This document shows positions 61,312 to 64,000 of a stretch of 64,000 bases of DNA, piece after piece (within the stretch, counting starts at the first letter, position 1; each line of letters opens with the position of its first letter). The notes beneath the pieces were generated by a model that saw nothing but the letters and a program-made list of their open reading frames with translations, did no database searches and had not been told where the DNA came from. The DNA lies in assembly GCA_948567375.1 (NCBI GenBank), contig OX419757.1, positions 74,407,836 through 74,471,835 on the forward strand, given 5' to 3'. The translations under genes were made by a program, and so were the position numbers. This stretch comes from Lunularia cruciata. Its lineage: Eukaryota > Streptophyta > Marchantiopsida > Lunulariales > Lunulariaceae.

Positions 61312-61679
61312 AGGAAACTTGCCAAAATACCCCTTTGAGTTACAAAAATACCTGTAAGTTCAGAGATTACAAAAATCCCGCTATTATACTATAGTACAAG
61401 TTCAAACTGTTCTTTCCTCTTGTTTCTCAGACACACACCACTCACAAGAGCAATTGCAGTATGCAGTGTTTGAAGTATCATCAAATAATGTTTCCGGAAT
61501 ATATGGTTGAAGCAGATATGTTTGAGACCATGTTCCATAAAGCCTCGGAGGTGCAGTAGGTTTGTTTGACTTTACAAACGTTGCTTGTTCAGAAGTTATA
61601 TGGGGAGATTTTTGTAATTAAGGCAACTTTGAAGGGTATTTGGTAATTTCTGAACTCATAGGGGTATTTTGATAAATTT
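61312..61679. mobile_element. 368-bp MITE with 10-bp target-site duplication
   Basis: Bounded by exact direct repeats CTTTAACTTT at 61302-61311 and 61680-61689. The ends are inverted repeats: left AAACTTGCCAAAATACCCC then TTTGAGTT, right (reverse-complemented) AAATTTATCAAAATACCCC then TATGAGTT. A second inner inverted pair follows (GTTCAGAGATTACAAAAAT against GTTGCCTTAATTACAAAAAT). No coding frame. The size, ends and 9-10-bp duplication fit a non-autonomous Mutator-like element. Confidence 0.8.
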
Positions 61680-61714
61680 CTTTAACTTTGATCGAAGGCA
61701 ACCGCATGCGATAA

Positions 61715-61810
61715 ATGGGGAGACCCTCTCAAGCCGTACAAAAAAAAGACTTGGGGCTAAATTCCAATAATATTGTATCGGTAAGAGAAATCTGGCTTAT
61801 AGCTCCTAAT
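61715..61810 (-). repeat. Dispersed repeat family R1, copy 5 (reverse orientation, short)
   Basis: On + it reads 'tggggctaaattccaata' followed by 'atcggtaagagaaatctggc'. This is the R1 blocks TTAGYTCCATTTT and CAGATTTCTCAT in reverse complement, with the same spacing as copy 2. Confidence 0.45.
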
Positions 61811-64000
61811 ATATCTCCGAGCTATGAGCTATGCAAGTCGAATGGTATATCAAACAAGATTTCTTACTTTAGAACAAGCATTTATGAAACAATGACCATG
61901 TTTCGTCGACCTCTTGTGTTCCAAGCTCAGCACTAAAACCAGTGACAGTTTCCTGTCGCTTCTTCTGTCGTTCCGGAACCCGGTCCGCCTCTATGTATGT
62001 TCTCAAACTGAATTTCACTTGTGAGTCGTCTCCCGGAGATACCTGTTGCTTACCTGGGGTTTCGATTTGAGCTCTTAAAGGTTCGAAAAGGAATCAGGTT
62101 GGGCTCGAAATCTACCTCAATGGTGCAAGTAAAGGTCAATGGTGTTACTGCAGATTCTGGGGGTCCGGTGATGTCTTTACGATATCTCTTCCCCATCCAG
62201 GATAGCTCTTGGGTTCGTATAAGAAAGTCCAACTTCAATTAACAATGAAGTGATGGGGTTTATGGACAATATTATTCTACTATATCCCATGTACACTATA
62301 CCCCATGACTCACCACAAGAAGAATTTGAAACTTGGATGATACATATGGGAATGTGACGGCATCCGTTCTTACACGCTAAAAAGATATGTAGATCTGACC
62401 ACCACTCAATCTATATCTAGGACTATGTACTCTCATAACATCTATGACCTTGTATTTACTCAATCTATATATATATAAAAGACTATGTAGCTCATAAAAT
62501 ATATGACGCTGTATTGGGATGTATCATCAATTCTAGCGTGCTCTTCACTTTCTAGGTATCACGCATATTTTGTAGATCATGAAAATAACTAGATGCACAC
62601 TGTTCTAATATCATTGGAAGTATTAGATGTGGTAAACACAACCATATAAGAGGTGAAGGAAGGTGAAGGAATCCGAGGACACTCCGTATTTGGTGCTAAA
62701 CCGACCTCCTACTACTCCGATTCGAGGCTGAGAGGCGTTGGAAACTGGTGATAAAAGCACTGGGAATATTTTTGCTTTCGATGGTGCTGCCCAAGAGACT
62801 ATCACTGGTCGACTTGTAAGTCTCTTCCATTTTCATACTCTACCTTAAACCTCGAGTCCTACTGATTCTTCTGATGAGAAGTTCATGAGTACCAATCGAC
62901 CATATTTTATGGTTTTGCATGTGAAGATCTTTGGCTTTTTGTTAGATTACGAAAAACCCGAGATCACACCTGCATATTAATACGCCATTATAAACATTGC
63001 CAGTTCTTTTCATTCTCACAGATTTCGCTCTGAAAGAATTGGAATCTTCGATCACGAAGCTCTTAAAAGAAAATCTTTGGACTGTTCAATCCAATTCAAA
63101 ATGTTGAACAATTCCTTCTTCAGACTCTGAATGCCATCGGACCTTTTCTCGCATCCACTCATAGAGATCTGGTAGAGTAAGTCGCAATCTTCGCTTCTGT
63201 CCGAGAAATTCAACAAACGATGATTATAATTCAGGACCTTAAAAATTTCTTGCGATGAGTATGATTAGATTGAGAATGTAAAATCTATAAAGTTGAGAAA
63301 CAATAGCTAGAGTGTGGGATGCACGATAGTTGAATGCCGTGACCACATGTCCTTGACGAGAAGCAGGTGATTCAATATACAGTAATCAATGGACTGGACC
63401 ATTGACAAGTCTATCGATCTGGCTCAAATTTACTTTTTAGATTCCGAGAAACATTGCGAACAGTGCACCGCGTGAATTTTTCAAGTTGCTGTGATCCTGG
63501 AAAGTGTGGATCAGTCAAAGATGGGTTCTCGCTCACGTGCAAAAGTAGTTCACACATTTCACCCCCTTCTGAAACTTCTGTGCTTGTCTGTGAGGATAAT
63601 GAATGTCTCCTTCGATCACTATTGAATCATGGATTTCACCGGTAGCAAAAGACAGACAAGATTCCATGCGGGAGTTGTACAATCTCAATCAGATCGACGC
63701 AGAATTCACGGTTTCCAAAATGACAATTTTGGCGGCTGTACATTTACAACGAGAAAGAAACACAACGTTTACACCTGATTGAAGTTCTCTCTGAGCTTCT
63801 TACTGCGCGTTGAAATGAAAGGCGCGTTTATCGTTGAGCTCTGAGATGTCCCGTGCGCGTCCAAGGGCGGCCCGCTCAAAATTGTGGTCGACACCATCGA
63901 ATCGCTGGCGTTAGAAGCCGACCTCGCAGACCTTTTCGAATTTCGCAGATCACCTATACTAATTTGTGGTAAATTCGAAGCGTATATGGCTGCTGGCTTT
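61811..64000. other. Right edge, no gene recognised
   Basis: Short frames only (up to 73 aa), none with a motif I know. 62380-62520 has a local direct duplication ('ctcaatctatat...gactatgta...ctcataa...atatgac' twice). A gene may begin or end beyond the window edge. Confidence 0.3.

Noticed and set aside
62075-62100. GGTTCGAAAAGG as a tRNA T-loop
   Set aside because: No acceptor-stem or anticodon-stem pairing could be found around it.

Overview
The window looks like nuclear DNA of a land plant, most likely a bryophyte (moss-like). Both recognisable genes carry many short GT-AG introns, plant-type kinesin-8B is present, and the rest is intergenic DNA and decayed transposons. The species call is an inference. 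I see no bacterial-style operons, CRISPR arrays or defence systems, and I could not recognise a tRNA or rRNA gene by eye.

Layout. 1-1430 is a decayed non-LTR retrotransposon fragment. 1552-1771 is the first of five copies of a short dispersed repeat. 2000-2870 is GC-rich and probably the promoter/leader zone of the first gene. 4109-5850 is a complete six-exon ubiquitin-conjugating enzyme (E2) of 154 aa in the RAD6/UBC2 group. 5851-15540 is mostly featureless, with one tandem duplication at 9298-9585. At about 15.5 kb a GC-rich hairpin marks the left edge of an AT-rich, transposon-dominated block running to about 46 kb. It holds LTR remnants with initiator-Met-like primer sites (19.3-19.8 kb on +, 41.7-42.1 kb on -). 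It also holds several copies of an unrecognised large repeat family with a coiled-coil reading frame (21.1-24.4 kb on +; 33.3-41.3 kb on -). A full-length but inactivated Ty3/gypsy chromovirus lies at 27265-32845 on the - strand. Several old tandem duplications are scattered through the block.

46.4-47.3 kb is a second GC-rich island, upstream of the main gene of the window: a 16-exon kinesin-8B (48584-55671, 1026 aa). Downstream are a dispersed-repeat copy with internal tandem amplification (57.9-58.4 kb), a Mutator-like (MULE) transposase pseudogene with candidate terminal inverted repeats (about 58.49-60.68 kb), and a 368-bp MITE with an exact 10-bp target-site duplication (61312-61679). 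The last 2 kb show nothing recognisable.

The two host genes have no evident functional link: one is a ubiquitin-pathway enzyme, the other a microtubule motor. The transposons share a decay signature. In-frame stops and lost key residues are mostly explained by C-to-T or G-to-A change, as expected from long-term cytosine methylation. No new biological system is proven here. The items most worth following up are the unrecognised coiled-coil repeat family, the E2 whose sequence differs from the usual plant RAD6 type, the 15.5-kb hairpin, and the MITE/MULE pair.
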